Under the pieces are notes generated by a model. The model was not told the origin of the DNA and did not search any database. It saw only the letters and a list, made by a program, of their open reading frames with translations. Positions 52,274-62,140 of a stretch of 64,000 bases of DNA are shown here, piece after piece. How positions within the stretch are numbered: position 1 is the first letter of the stretch; every line of letters starts with the position of its first letter. The position numbers and the translations under genes are program-made. Where the stretch lies: the NCBI RefSeq assembly GCF_000424385.1, contig NZ_AUJU01000023.1:41175-105174 (forward strand), in the 5' to 3' direction. The DNA is from Butyrivibrio sp. LC3010 (GTDB lineage Bacteria > Bacillota > Clostridia > Lachnospirales > Lachnospiraceae).

Positions 52274-52391
52274 CTTAGAGAATGTCAAGTTAAGTGTGTA
52301 AGTTTTTAAATTTTATATATTTTTCTCAGGATCCTGCAAGCACAATTCTGTTTTTATTGCAAATAAAAAAGTTATCTTAAAAACTCAACTA

Positions 52392-52817
52392 TCATTTTCT
52401 TAGCAGGTATTTGCCTGTAAGTATGTTTTTTTCGCAGGCACTCATATGATACCATTCACAGATGCCGCAGATTTCTTTCATTTTTTCATGAGTCATCTTT
52501 TCATGGACTTTTGTTATAAGGTCCTGATAATCATAGGTCTTTTCTTCAAAGTCAAGGAGGGATACTGCTCTCTTATCAAATATGAGCACCTTTTCATCAT
52601 CAGCGCATATTCCTTCGCCTCTTTTTCTTGGGCAGAATCTGCATATATCGTCCGTGGAAAAAACTATCCGGACTTTGAGATCGGGATCTGTCCTCATTCT
52701 GTCTGTTATCAGTGTCATGTTAAGAACAAATTTTTCATCGTAACCTTTTCCACTGTAGCCCTGCGTACACAAAAGATGGTGCGGGCGTAGTTTTATGATT
52801 TTATCGTCATTTGTCAT
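52392..52817 (-). CDS. DUF1284 iron-sulfur-like protein
   Basis: A 141-residue protein with the DUF1284 signature LRPHHLLCTQGYSGKGY and a Cys-rich pattern (CRFCPRKRGEGIC, then CGICEWYHMSAC) suggesting a metal or iron-sulfur site. Function unknown. Alone on the minus strand. Confidence 0.82.
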   Translation of the reverse strand: MTNDDKIIKLRPHHLLCTQGYSGKGYDEKFVLNMTLITDRMRTDPDLKVRIVFSTDDICRFCPRKRGEGICADDEKVLIFDKRAVSLLDFEEKTYDYQDLITKVHEKMTHEKMKEICGICEWYHMSACEKNILTGKYLLRK

Positions 52818-52854
52818 TTATATTTTTCTTCTTTCTTGAATTTTTAAAGTGCCA

Positions 52855-52974
52855 TTTCTTAAGGATTTCTTTATTTCCGGAGTAAATTCAGAAAGCTCAT
52901 CCATTGTGATTACTTTGTATCACATCCGAGAGGTTTTTCCTAAAGAGCTTCCTGTCTTTTTCGCTTATTGTCAT
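52855..52974 (-). pseudogene. Decayed copy of the LSEKDWKLFRK gene
   Basis: ATG 52974 opens TISEKDRKLFRKNLSD; the sequence then jumps, in another frame, to KVITMDELSEFTPEI. Both parts match the protein at 15076-15393, with its middle missing. Confidence 0.6.
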
Positions 52975-53200
52975 TTGTGTATATCTCCAGTCATTCCTAA
53001 GCTGATTGATGCATTGGCTCTTTTTTGAAACAGCTAATATCGATTTTATAGCCGGTAATTTTAATTTACAAGATGATGTTTCAGACAAAAGGATGAACAA
53101 ACCTTTTTTAGACAAAAATCATGTTGACACATTATTTTTTGACAATTATAATCGAGACTAATTATTTTCAGAAAAATAATAATATTTGGAGGAGCAAATT

Positions 53201-53998
53201 ATGGAAAAAAGAGAACAAATCGTAAAGGGCTTTTACGCACATTATGCGGAGGAGAACAGACTGGATGGTTCAAAACAGGGTAAGATCGAGTACATCACTA
53301 CCATGCATTACATCCACAAATACTTAAACGATGGCCAAAAAGTAGCTGAAATAGGTGCAGGCACAGGCAGACTTTCAATTGAACTTGCTAAGGAAGGCTT
53401 TGATGTCACAGCAGTTGAATACTCTGATTCCAATTTTGACAAACTCCAAAAAAATGCTGAAGGAATTCCAAACATTAAGACTTTTCATGGAGATGCAGTG
53501 CGGCTGGACATGCTGGATGACGAGAGCTTTGACATGACAATGCTCTTTGGTCCAATGTACCATCTTTACACACAGGAGGAGCAGCTTGCGGCTCTTAGAG
53601 AAGCAAAGCGTATAACAAAGAAGAGCGGAATTATCCTTATAGCATTCCTATCTGTATATGCAATCATGAACAACAACTATGTGTGCAGCCAGTGTGGAAG
53701 CTTCATTGATGGTTTTAATGAAAACTTCACAGAAAACCTCAAGAACAGGCACTTTGCCGAGCAGCTTTTCACAGGTTTTGATATAGTTGAATTTGAACAG
53801 CTCCTTGCAAAGGCGCCCCTGGAGATTAAAACTATAGTTGCAACAGATGGCATTCTTGAGCTTGCTGAGGGCCGAAAAGACTTTGGTCTTGAGGGTGAGA
53901 ACTTCGAAAAGTATGTGAAATACCATCTTGCCTTTTGTGAAAAGCGAGAGCTCCTTGGAAGCTCCAGCCACCTTCTTGCTGTGTGCAGAAATCAATGA
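53201..53998 (+). CDS. SAM-dependent methyltransferase
   Basis: A 265-residue class I methyltransferase. Motif I AEIGAGTGRLSIELA near residue 47, acidic motif II VTAVEYS, and motif IV MTMLFGPMYHLY fit the UbiE/small-molecule type. ATG 53201 follows GGAGGA by 7 bases. The ending HLLAVCRNQ is typical. Substrate unknown. Followed by a terminator. Confidence 0.88.
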   Translation: MEKREQIVKGFYAHYAEENRLDGSKQGKIEYITTMHYIHKYLNDGQKVAEIGAGTGRLSIELAKEGFDVTAVEYSDSNFDKLQKNAEGIPNIKTFHGDAVRLDMLDDESFDMTMLFGPMYHLYTQEEQLAALREAKRITKKSGIILIAFLSVYAIMNNNYVCSQCGSFIDGFNENFTENLKNRHFAEQLFTGFDIVEFEQLLAKAPLEIKTIVATDGILELAEGRKDFGLEGENFEKYVKYHLAFCEKRELLGSSSHLLAVCRNQ

Positions 53999-54014
53999 TT
54001 TAAAGATTAGTATC

Positions 54015-54046
54015 GCCGGAAATCCGTATAAATACTGATTTCCGGC
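54015..54046. terminator. Rho-independent terminator
   Basis: GCCGGAAATC and its exact inverse, 12-base loop, T-rich tail. Confidence 0.65.
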
Positions 54047-54154
54047 TTAAGTATTTTATTTGACATAATCCAACTAATGTCAACTCCCCATCACTTAAAG
54101 ATAATGGGTAGTTGACTATCGATCCTTCCCGGATGATAAAAAGCAACTCCTAAA

Positions 54155-55204
54155 TCAGTCGATAGTATCATCGTTTAATTCAGGCTCTTCATCATTTTCC
54201 TGCCTTTTTACAGCGTGGTTTCTGATGCTCTCCTGAATTTTACTCTTAACATGCTTTTTTGCCTTCTTTTTGATAATATGGATAACTATCCCTATTATTA
54301 CAGGTAAAAGAACTATGGCACCAACCTTTATTCCAAGCTTTATCTTAAGCCACATTAGCTCTTTCTTTTTCTTTTCAATAGCTTTGCTGATCTTACCCAT
54401 GAACACCTCCATCTGTGTGATTGGTATATTAATCCATAGCATATTTGGTTCTGATTGAAAGGAAGTTCCTGTCCTCCCCGGGAATATATTGAGTTTTCGC
54501 TGCAGCCCGGAAGTAAGCTCAACCGAATCACCGGTCACATCAAAAGGCCATGTCCTGACAAGCGCCATATCGAAATTTAAACTCGAACACTCATAATCTC
54601 CCTCAACAAGGTATTGCGGAAAGAAGTTCATATGTAAATCTGCTGTCCTGTAATCCGTTGTTTGAGATGATCCGTCTTTACTTCCGAGATCAAGCAAGAG
54701 AAGATTCATTTTAACAGCTGCAACCCTTACTGATCCTGCTTCGTAAGGCCTTCCTGTCTCTTTTGCAACAAGTTCCTGGAGCTGGCTCGAATTGATTTCT
54801 CCATCCTTATCAATGACAGTAAATGCTCTCCACTCCCCATCCTGCCAGGAATATACTGTTGTATCCCATGCAGACGGTCCGCCAGTTACGAACGTAAAAT
54901 GGACTATCTCTATCTCATCAAAATTTCTGCATGCAATATCCTGAAACTGGATCACCTCTCCCTCATTGGGACTAGCAGAATAATCATCCGTCGTAAATGT
55001 CCCTTTACGGGTAAACTCAAAGACATAATGCTGCCCTTCACGCTTTATCACGTCCGGTTTATGATCACCATCAAGATCCCTGTCCTTATATTCAAGAATC
55101 ACATCCCCGATATCACCTTCGTAATCATGGTATTTTCCGCCATCGAAAAGAGTGATTGAATATTTTGTCACTGCATCTTCAATACACATACGGTTTGTCG
55201 GCAT
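54155..55204 (-). CDS. Membrane-anchored protein with C-terminal anchor, probably truncated
   Basis: A 349-residue protein. A calcium-binding-like DRDLDGDHKPDVI motif occurs near residue 40, and a single membrane segment near 290-310 is followed by a basic tail. No signal peptide is present, although a periplasm-type domain lies N-terminal to the anchor, and the frame is open upstream to the previous stop. I infer that the original N-terminus was lost. No family recognised. Confidence 0.55.
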   Translation of the reverse strand: MPTNRMCIEDAVTKYSITLFDGGKYHDYEGDIGDVILEYKDRDLDGDHKPDVIKREGQHYVFEFTRKGTFTTDDYSASPNEGEVIQFQDIACRNFDEIEIVHFTFVTGGPSAWDTTVYSWQDGEWRAFTVIDKDGEINSSQLQELVAKETGRPYEAGSVRVAAVKMNLLLLDLGSKDGSSQTTDYRTADLHMNFFPQYLVEGDYECSSLNFDMALVRTWPFDVTGDSVELTSGLQRKLNIFPGRTGTSFQSEPNMLWINIPITQMEVFMGKISKAIEKKKKELMWLKIKLGIKVGAIVLLPVIIGIVIHIIKKKAKKHVKSKIQESIRNHAVKRQENDEEPELNDDTID

Positions 55205-55243
55205 TATAAACTCATCAGCCAGGCTTACCCAGTCGAGCCCCCA

Positions 55244-55777
55244 TCACTTCTCAAGTTTTATTACATACATCTGCAACATTTCATCATAAGTCTGACTATA
55301 GAATTCTTCTTTCAACAATCCACCGCAGTTCTTTATTACTCCCACTGAAGCAAGGTTCTCCTTATCACAAGAAACCAATACTTCCCGAATTCCTATTTTA
55401 TTACATACTTTGAGCCCTTCAGTGAGCATGTCTGTTCCATAGCCATTTCTTCTTTCGGTCGGTCTAACAGAATAGCCTATATGACCACCTTCTTTACGAA
55501 GGAAATCATTTAAGGCAAGGCGAATGTTGATCATCCCGATGATCCTGTTATCTGTTTCTCTAACATAGAAATATGTCAGACCAGGCACCTTCGTTTCCTG
55601 CAGATTAGCTATATCCATAGCTCCAATAAGTCTGTCCAACCACTTTTCATATGTAGATTCTTTTAAAAACCAGTCAAGTGCTCCGCTTCCATTTATTTCT
55701 GATCCGTATTCATAGAACTCATTTATATACTCAATTGCCTTATCTTTATAGACTAAAGTAGGAAATACTAATTTCAT
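55244..55777 (-). CDS. GNAT-family N-acetyltransferase
   Basis: A 177-residue acetyltransferase. The acetyl-CoA motif is HIGYSVRPTERRNGYGTDML, and the C-terminal motif CDKENLASVGVIKNCGG. I choose ATG 55777 (MKLVFPTLVYK); ATG 55786 is close by. An earlier open frame to 55873 overlaps the upstream gene. Substrate unknown. Confidence 0.87.
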   Translation of the reverse strand: MKLVFPTLVYKDKAIEYINEFYEYGSEINGSGALDWFLKESTYEKWLDRLIGAMDIANLQETKVPGLTYFYVRETDNRIIGMINIRLALNDFLRKEGGHIGYSVRPTERRNGYGTDMLTEGLKVCNKIGIREVLVSCDKENLASVGVIKNCGGLLKEEFYSQTYDEMLQMYVIKLEK

Positions 55778-55817
55778 CCCTTCACGCATAATTTCATCCT
55801 TGTGTCTTTGCTCCTGA

Positions 55818-57371
55818 TCACTCCGCCTCTTCTCTAACAAACTCAAAAGATTTTCCACCATCTTTTGAAGCATAAATGCCTACGGTATATGCTCCGTCAA
55901 GTGCTTCACTATGATGATCTCCATCGGGCCCCTGACCAACCTTCAGGTAGATAGTATCCTTCTCTTCCCAAGCTTCTTCCAGCATTACAAAGGGATTATA
56001 ATACTCTCCCGTCGGAAGCTCTATTTTAGGGGAAGGAAGAATTACCTCCCTAAAGCTTTTTCCTCCGTCGAATGTTTCGAACAGCATACCCTCACTGCCA
56101 CCTGAGTATGATAACGCAGCAAAGCCGGTATCCCCATCATCCAGGAATGAAATAAACTTTGCCTCTCCTCCGTGCTGGTTGAAAGGGTCCTGATTTATGA
56201 GCTCTGCGGTGTCAGGATTTCCTTTTTCATTAAATTCCAAAAGAACGTAAAAACTGCTTCCCAAAGCGCGGTCTATGGGCACAAGAGCATACTCTCTCCC
56301 ATCAGAAAAATCATATGCCACTTCATAATCATATGTGGCCCACTGTTTTATTACATCATCAGTTATCTCATCAGTAGCTTCAATCTCATCGGCAGATTCA
56401 GTATCAGCAGAATCAATGGGCATTGCTCCTCCGAACGCACTATATTCATAATTTAAGTAACGTTCTATACTGGTATACAGGTTATTGTAAAAGCCTGTCC
56501 TGTCTTCAGAATAGTTATCCAGTCTGAGCATATTATTAAAATATAATCGCACATTGCCATAACCCGGAGTAGCGGCTGTAAAGCCGGTTGCGTCATACAT
56601 TGTCTTCGCTTTGTTGTACGGAAGCCGCTCAAAGCAGTTGTCAAGCCACTCGCATATATCATCACAATAGGGATTTATGTCCAGAGCACCGGGACCGTTC
56701 ATAGATATAACCGGTATATATACAATGTCTGAAGGATCTTCTCCTTTTTTTACATCCCATTCTACGCTTCTGTTAAACCTCTCTGGGAAAAGTTCTTCAG
56801 TCACAGCCTTAAATACTTCCTGAGGATAACTGTCATGCATGGCCAGACCAGTATCCGCGTGAAAATCAATACCATCAGCTCTGATGGCATACCCATCTTT
56901 ATCTTTGATTACCTTATCAACCCTATGAATGTCGTACCGATCCTTTAAGATATCCTCAATTTCTTCATTGGTATAGCCTGAAAAAGAATCCCGACCATCG
57001 TAGAATATCTCGACTTCCCGATCTGGTTGTTCGCTACCCATAAAAGTTATTACAGCACCATACTTCATCCATTCCACGGAATAATTGTCCGGTCTAAACT
57101 GCCCTCCATCATCGGCTATATCCTCACAAAATGTCTCTATGATCTTGCCACCGTCCTTAACCGTTACTTTGGCATGAGAATAACCAAAAGGCCAGTCAGC
57201 TTCTCCAACCGATTGAAAAAGGATGCTGTATCTCCCATCTGGAGACTCTTCGAGCCCGACTTTAGTAATCTTCCATGACATTTCGTATTTTATCATCAAC
57301 AAAAATATTATCAGGATTCCTGCAAGCGTGCATACTATCGTAAGAGCAACCCTGATCGCTTTTTTTATCAT
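55818..57371 (-). CDS. Membrane-anchored protein with BNR-like end
   Basis: A protein of about 517 residues starting at ATG 57371 with an N-terminal membrane anchor (residues 5-27). An alternative start at 57512 adds 47 residues with a second hydrophobic segment. The long extracellular part ends with Asp-box-like units (FETFDGGKSF, then YASKDGGKSFEF), which suggest a propeller. Ser/Asp/Glu-rich linker near residue 350. Function unknown. Its end overlaps the possible earlier starts of the GNAT gene. Confidence 0.7.
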   Translation of the reverse strand: MIKKAIRVALTIVCTLAGILIIFLLMIKYEMSWKITKVGLEESPDGRYSILFQSVGEADWPFGYSHAKVTVKDGGKIIETFCEDIADDGGQFRPDNYSVEWMKYGAVITFMGSEQPDREVEIFYDGRDSFSGYTNEEIEDILKDRYDIHRVDKVIKDKDGYAIRADGIDFHADTGLAMHDSYPQEVFKAVTEELFPERFNRSVEWDVKKGEDPSDIVYIPVISMNGPGALDINPYCDDICEWLDNCFERLPYNKAKTMYDATGFTAATPGYGNVRLYFNNMLRLDNYSEDRTGFYNNLYTSIERYLNYEYSAFGGAMPIDSADTESADEIEATDEITDDVIKQWATYDYEVAYDFSDGREYALVPIDRALGSSFYVLLEFNEKGNPDTAELINQDPFNQHGGEAKFISFLDDGDTGFAALSYSGGSEGMLFETFDGGKSFREVILPSPKIELPTGEYYNPFVMLEEAWEEKDTIYLKVGQGPDGDHHSEALDGAYTVGIYASKDGGKSFEFVREEAE

Positions 57372-57565
57372 TATTTTTTTCTCTATTAAACCCACAGCTC
57401 CTTGGCGAATGATCACGGGAACTGCAATGAAGAACGAAATCAAAAAATATCTATATAAGATTCCAACAAATCCGGTGTCAATGATCTCGTTTCTATATCC
57501 ACGTTTCTCCACTACAAACCGCGATTTTTCTTTCTCATTTATCCTGGATTAAAAATAGTCGGAAA

Positions 57566-57667
57566 CTACCTTTGTACCTTAATAAGTTCTATTTCATCAT
57601 TCATTTTCACAAAACCATACTTCTCATACATTGCATTGGCGTCCTTGTTCTCTGCCAAGTTTATCCT
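57566..57667 (-). pseudogene. GNAT acetyltransferase fragment
   Basis: Minus-strand frame reading AENKDANAMYEKYGFVKMND to a stop, the typical GNAT C-terminal motif. No N-terminal part. Confidence 0.6.
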
Positions 57668-59038
57668 TTATAGAAATCCTCTATCTTTGGTATCCCACAA
57701 AAATAGACGGATCAGGAAAAGCGCTCCTCTTATGCAAAGCTCTGAGCACATGGCGATCCACGCTCCCTTAAGTCCGTATTTTGAACCGAGAATATATGCC
57801 AAAGGAATTCTGACCACCCAAACGCTAAGAAGGTTAAGAACACTTGATAAAAGAGTCTCTCCTGCTCCCCTGAATACACCGGCAGCTACAATTGATGCTC
57901 CGTATAAAGGCTCAGCAAATGCTTCTATCCTTAGTATCTGGGTTCCAAGTTTCCTGATTTCTGTATCAGGGGACAAAATCCCTATCATGAATGGTGCAAA
58001 TACCCACATGAGAGCTCCGCTGATACCCATGATAATCATCCCCAATATGACTGCCATCCAGCCAAGCCTTTTCCCGAGGTTTTTTCTCCTTGCTCCGATA
58101 CACTGCCCTACTATCGTCGTTGCAGCTACTCCTATTCCATAGCCCGGCATATAGCATAGGCCTTCTGCTGTTATCGAGAATGAATTTGCAGCAACGGAAA
58201 CCGTTCCAAATGGTGAAACAATACGGGTAAATGCAACATAGGCAAATCCCATGATGATATTGTCAATAGCCACGGGGACCGCTATTTTTAAAGCTACAAT
58301 AAGTTCATTTTCTACAAATCCTTTTAATCCGACAGGTTTCTTTTCCCTTCTTCTGACAATGCTAAGTGAATATGATCTTACAAGTAGTATGTACAACATG
58401 ACCGTTGCGATTATTACAAAGGAAAAAGCTGTTCCAAGTGCTGCTCCCATTACCCCATAATGAGGAATAAGAAGTGCATTAAAAAAGACATCCAGCGCAC
58501 ACATGATAACATTCAGTATACTTGGAACACGGATATTTCCACTTGACTGGATCATTCCCTGTGATGCAAACAGCATCTCCCTTGCAGGAATTGACAGGGC
58601 AAAAATAAGGAAATATGCCGTTGCATCCTTTTTTATGGCAGCTTCTCCTCCCATCCATGCAGGAAGCTTTGAACTTACCATGACTCCTATTACCATAATG
58701 AATAAGCTAAAAAGCAGACAACAAAGAAGTCCCCATCTTACAATTACACGAGCGCCTTCTTCATCTTTTGCACCTATCCTGTGAGCTACACATACTGAAA
58801 AGCCCATTGCTGCAGCTGTCAGTATACCTCCAATAAGCCATGTACTGCTCGACACAAGTCCTATGGAAGCTGAAGCATTTGCCCCAAGATGCCCAACCAT
58901 GGATGCATCTATGTATTGCATAATTATTGATGATATCTGAGCCAGAATAGCCGGGAAACTCAGTCTCAATATAAGTATTATTTCTTCTTTTGTAGTTAAT
59001 TTCTGGCCATTCCTTATGACCGATAACGAATCTCTCAA
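57668..59038 (-). CDS. MATE-family efflux transporter
   Basis: A 456-residue protein with about 12 membrane segments. It opens with SFPAILAQISSIIMQYIDASMVGHLG, typical of MATE, and has the paired motif in the second half (IAVPVAIDNIIMGFAY). MATE proteins export drugs or metabolites with Na+ or H+. Substrate unknown. Single gene. Confidence 0.92.
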   Translation of the reverse strand: MRDSLSVIRNGQKLTTKEEIILILRLSFPAILAQISSIIMQYIDASMVGHLGANASASIGLVSSSTWLIGGILTAAAMGFSVCVAHRIGAKDEEGARVIVRWGLLCCLLFSLFIMVIGVMVSSKLPAWMGGEAAIKKDATAYFLIFALSIPAREMLFASQGMIQSSGNIRVPSILNVIMCALDVFFNALLIPHYGVMGAALGTAFSFVIIATVMLYILLVRSYSLSIVRRREKKPVGLKGFVENELIVALKIAVPVAIDNIIMGFAYVAFTRIVSPFGTVSVAANSFSITAEGLCYMPGYGIGVAATTIVGQCIGARRKNLGKRLGWMAVILGMIIMGISGALMWVFAPFMIGILSPDTEIRKLGTQILRIEAFAEPLYGASIVAAGVFRGAGETLLSSVLNLLSVWVVRIPLAYILGSKYGLKGAWIAMCSELCIRGALFLIRLFLWDTKDRGFL

Positions 59039-59098
59039 ATTATCTCCTAAACAACGGTAATATAAATTATAAAACAGTTTTTTCCTTTCAAAGCGATA

Positions 59099-60376
59099 TT
59101 ATGTTGCATCCGTGTTACCCAGTATAAATTTGTAAACGGGCACTACTTCTATTATATGGTCACCTTTAACTATTATTCGTTCTTCCTCATTGGTCACTAT
59201 GATAAGGCGTTGTATACCTTCTGTTTTTTCAGCAAAAGATATGAGACTTTTAGTTTCTCTGTCTTCTGCTGTTTCCAAACTATATGCAACCTGAATAGCA
59301 CAGTTTTCTTCGGGAAGGTAGAAATCAATATCTATTCCTGTTTGTGAGGATTTGAAATAGTAAACCTCTTCGCCAAACCTGCGCTTTAAATACACTGCTA
59401 CTGCATTTTCCAAAAGCGCAGATGGTTTGTCTATCAGGAACAATGACAAAAGGCCATTATCGTAAAAATAGAATCTTGGAGTACTCTCTTTTTCTGCAAA
59501 CTTAGAGACATAATTCCTGTTTCTAAACAGAAGATATGCATTTTCTGCATAAGAAGTATAATCTATCATGGAGTCTGTTGATGTCTTGATTCCGGTTGCC
59601 TTTACATTTCCCGCCAGTGTATTAAAAGAAATCTCATGCATTACTGTCTCGGCTATTTTCTTTATCATGAGTCTGAGAGCCATCTTATTATTTACTTTTT
59701 CACGTTCTATAATATCGCCAAGGAGAACCTTCTCATAGACACTCTTAATATATTCTCTTTTGTTTGATAAAAGCTGTGCTTCAGGAAAACCGCCACTCGA
59801 AATATACTCCTGGCATCCTCTACGAACCTTTGCAACTTTAGAGGTCGTCAAAAGTGCCTTATCATCATGTGATATCTCCTTATAATCAAGAGACTCTCTA
59901 AAAGAAAAAGGCATGATCATTTTGGACAGATATCTGCCTCCAAGAACTTTTTCCATCTCAGAGCTAAGCATTTTCGCGTTACTTCCGGTTATATACACAT
60001 GTTTTTTCTGATCTGCCATTCTCCTGGCAAAATGTTCCCATCCATCTATGATCTGGATTTCATCGAAGAAATAGTATATTTCTTTGGCATCTGTAAGCTC
60101 ATAGGCAGTCTCGACTATGTCATTAAAGTCATCCTTAGTGAACCCCAAAAGTCTGTCATCCTCGAAATTAAGATAAACTATTTGAGACCAGTCACACCCT
60201 GCTTCAACAAGTTCTCTGGCAATCTTATATAAAAGGGTCGATTTTCCAGCTCTTCTAAGTCCCACCAAAATATAATTGACATTTTTTTCGAAATCATAGT
60301 CACGGCCTATAATCTCAGCATTTTGTATTAGCTCAATCTGCTCTAAAATAACATGCTTCAAGATATTGTGATTCAT
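59099..60376 (-). CDS. AAA ATPase with DUF4143 (AAA_14 type)
   Basis: A 425-residue protein. P-loop GLRRAGKSTLL, Walker B YYFFDEIQ, sensor YITGSNAKML. C-terminal DUF4143 part with FYFYDNGLLSLF and a nuclease-like VYYFKSSQTGIDIDFYL. ATG 60376 is chosen, following GGTGGAGG. Same family as the gene at 30070 but not close. Free-standing, with a promoter containing a palindrome. Confidence 0.9.
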   Translation of the reverse strand: MNHNILKHVILEQIELIQNAEIIGRDYDFEKNVNYILVGLRRAGKSTLLYKIARELVEAGCDWSQIVYLNFEDDRLLGFTKDDFNDIVETAYELTDAKEIYYFFDEIQIIDGWEHFARRMADQKKHVYITGSNAKMLSSEMEKVLGGRYLSKMIMPFSFRESLDYKEISHDDKALLTTSKVAKVRRGCQEYISSGGFPEAQLLSNKREYIKSVYEKVLLGDIIEREKVNNKMALRLMIKKIAETVMHEISFNTLAGNVKATGIKTSTDSMIDYTSYAENAYLLFRNRNYVSKFAEKESTPRFYFYDNGLLSLFLIDKPSALLENAVAVYLKRRFGEEVYYFKSSQTGIDIDFYLPEENCAIQVAYSLETAEDRETKSLISFAEKTEGIQRLIIVTNEEERIIVKGDHIIEVVPVYKFILGNTDAT

Positions 60377-60417
60377 AGCGGCCTCCACCTATCATGTTTA
60401 AACGATACTCTACGTTT

Positions 60418-60446
60418 ATTTTATCGTGTCCACACGACGAAATCAA
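60418..60446 (-). promoter_or_regulatory. Promoter with palindrome in the spacer
   Basis: On the minus strand, TTGATT, 17 bases, TAAAAT. The spacer contains the dyad TCGTGT-GG-ACACGA, 60424-60437. Confidence 0.55.
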
Positions 60447-60631
60447 CCGTATTTATCTCATGGTTAAGATAACTCCCTACTCTTTTTGGTCATTCGTAGT
60501 GCAAGTTTTGGTTTTACATCATCATTAGGTCTTGTTCAATAAAATTGTTCGCAACTCTTACCAGCTGATAGTAAAATATCTATAGGCATTTCAATGGGTG
60601 GGGTATTTTAATGTATGAAAGGAGATTTCAA

Positions 60632-60832
60632 ATGTCTAAGTATGATGTATTGGGTAGTCCGTACAAGATCGGGAATTTAGAAATCAAGAACAGATTCGCT
60701 GTAATTCCCATGACTATGGGAGGATTGTCCTATGATGAGGAGGGTGGCTTCAGCGACAACCTCATCAATTATTTTGAGCTCAGAGCAAAAGGAGGTTTTG
60801 GCAAGGGGCAAATCCAATATTCAAAGCTATAA
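60632..60832 (+). pseudogene. NADH:flavin oxidoreductase, N-terminal fragment
   Basis: The frame starts MSKYDVLGSPYKIGNLEIKN with GGAG upstream and matches the opening of Old-Yellow-Enzyme-type oxidoreductases (NRFAVIPMTMGG). It ends after about 66 residues, before most of the barrel. The gap that follows to 61035 is AT-rich, with nothing else seen. Confidence 0.7.
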
Positions 60833-61035
60833 ATAATCTCACGCTTAGCACAACAGTGCACAGAACTGTATGAACAGACACCCTTAACTCTATTTTATAA
60901 GGAAATATTCTCAAAATCTGTTTTTCTGATTTTAGATAGAACTCTATTTTGATATAGATATATTTATTATATATCAATATTTTATATATTATTAGTGCAT
61001 TTTACCATCATGGCCTACTGCCCCACTCCCCTGTG

Positions 61036-61086
61036 AAATCGGGCCCTGGAGACATTAAACCGCAATATCATCCAGAGCCCGATTTT
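61036..61086 (-). terminator. Terminator of the redox operon
   Basis: AAATCGGGCTCTGGA pairs with its inverse (one mismatch) on the minus strand, with a T-run. Confidence 0.6.
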
Positions 61087-61090
61087 AAAA

Positions 61091-61642
61091 TTATTTAATT
61101 TTCTGTCCATCTGAAAAGGCATTTCCTACCTTCTCTCCAATTCCAATATAAGCATTGTTAAATGGATCAAATGCTATAGGCTTCAGCTTTTTCATATCTA
61201 CCTTGCCATCTGTAATCACACTGTCATCAGCACTTACGTTTACTATCTCTCCAACAAGGATTCCATCAGAAAAGCTCTTAACTTTACATTCCAATGCCAG
61301 TGGAAGCTCGTCAATAAGCGGGGCATCCACAAATTCACTCTTTGTTGCATGGAAACCTGCTTTTTCAAACTTATCCGGAACCTTTCTTCCAGATTCTATG
61401 CCTACATAATCACACGCAACTACCTGATCTTCAGTAGCCATGCTTACAGTAAAAGCACCTCTTTTAGTAAAATTATCAGTTGTCTTGTGCTCTGAAAGGC
61501 TGATAGAGATCTCATTAAAATCTGTTGTGATACCCCATGCTGCATTCATAGCATTAGGTACACCATTTTCATCATATGTTCCGATGATAAGGACCGGCTG
61601 CGGATACATAAGGGGCTTTGCCCCAAAGTTTGTTCTGCTCAT
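61091..61642 (-). CDS. Flavin reductase-like protein
   Basis: A 183-residue FMN-binding split-barrel protein: opening FGAKPLMYPQPVLIIGTYDE, then NAMNAAWG and ISLSEHKTTDNFTKRGAF. Such proteins reduce flavin or act in redox reactions. ATG 61642 follows GGAGA; earlier codons to 61759 lie in the upstream gene. Last gene of a minus-strand operon with a glutaredoxin-like gene. Confidence 0.88.
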   Translation of the reverse strand: MSRTNFGAKPLMYPQPVLIIGTYDENGVPNAMNAAWGITTDFNEISISLSEHKTTDNFTKRGAFTVSMATEDQVVACDYVGIESGRKVPDKFEKAGFHATKSEFVDAPLIDELPLALECKVKSFSDGILVGEIVNVSADDSVITDGKVDMKKLKPIAFDPFNNAYIGIGEKVGNAFSDGQKIK

Positions 61643-61668
61643 TCTATATCTCCTTTTATTTGTAGTTT

Positions 61669-61986
61669 TTAACACCCTTTTCCATCTACTGAACAGGAAG
61701 TACCTTCTTCCTGAGGATGGACTACCTCTATTTTCAGTTCTGTAAAATAGTTCTCCCAATCAAGGGTTATTTCCCCATCTTCTGTAATAAGTGCAGGGAT
61801 ACCAATATATCCATTTTCCTTGGCATCATTAAAGACTTCTTCCTTATCACGGAGTTTCAAAAATTCCTTAAGGCCTTTCAAGTTCTGAGTGATATCGATA
61901 TTTTCATAATCAATATTGTTTTTGTCCAGATTGTACTTACATTCTATGCAGTCAGGACACATTCCGCTTCCATATACTTTTAACAT
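61669..61986 (-). CDS. Glutaredoxin-like protein
   Basis: A 105-residue thioredoxin-fold protein with the active site CPDC at residues 10-13, a further Cys at 16, and a Cys pair at the end (SCSVDGKGC). The cis-Pro is in YIGIPALIT. It starts within the stop of the monooxygenase remnant, 26 bases before the flavin reductase gene. A thiol-redox role is likely. Confidence 0.85.
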   Translation of the reverse strand: MLKVYGSGMCPDCIECKYNLDKNNIDYENIDITQNLKGLKEFLKLRDKEEVFNDAKENGYIGIPALITEDGEITLDWENYFTELKIEVVHPQEEGTSCSVDGKGC

Positions 61987-62140
61987 ATTACCTCAAATCT
62001 TTCTATTATTGTATCTATTACATAATCTGCTTTCAACTCACCAAGCTTTTTATAATGCGGCTGCTTACCATGGCTCGTTGTAGCATCCACGTTCTGCCAT
62101 TTTTCAACAAGAAGTACTTCATCGCTGTCAGCTACAGGCA
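61980..62140 (-). pseudogene. Antibiotic biosynthesis monooxygenase-like remnant
   Basis: Minus-strand frame with DSDEVLLVEKWQNVDATTSH, then HYKKLGELKADYV, typical of the C-terminal part of small quinol-monooxygenase-like proteins. Its N-terminal half is gone and it is joined to a nitroreductase fragment at a repeated TAGCTGACAG. Confidence 0.65.
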
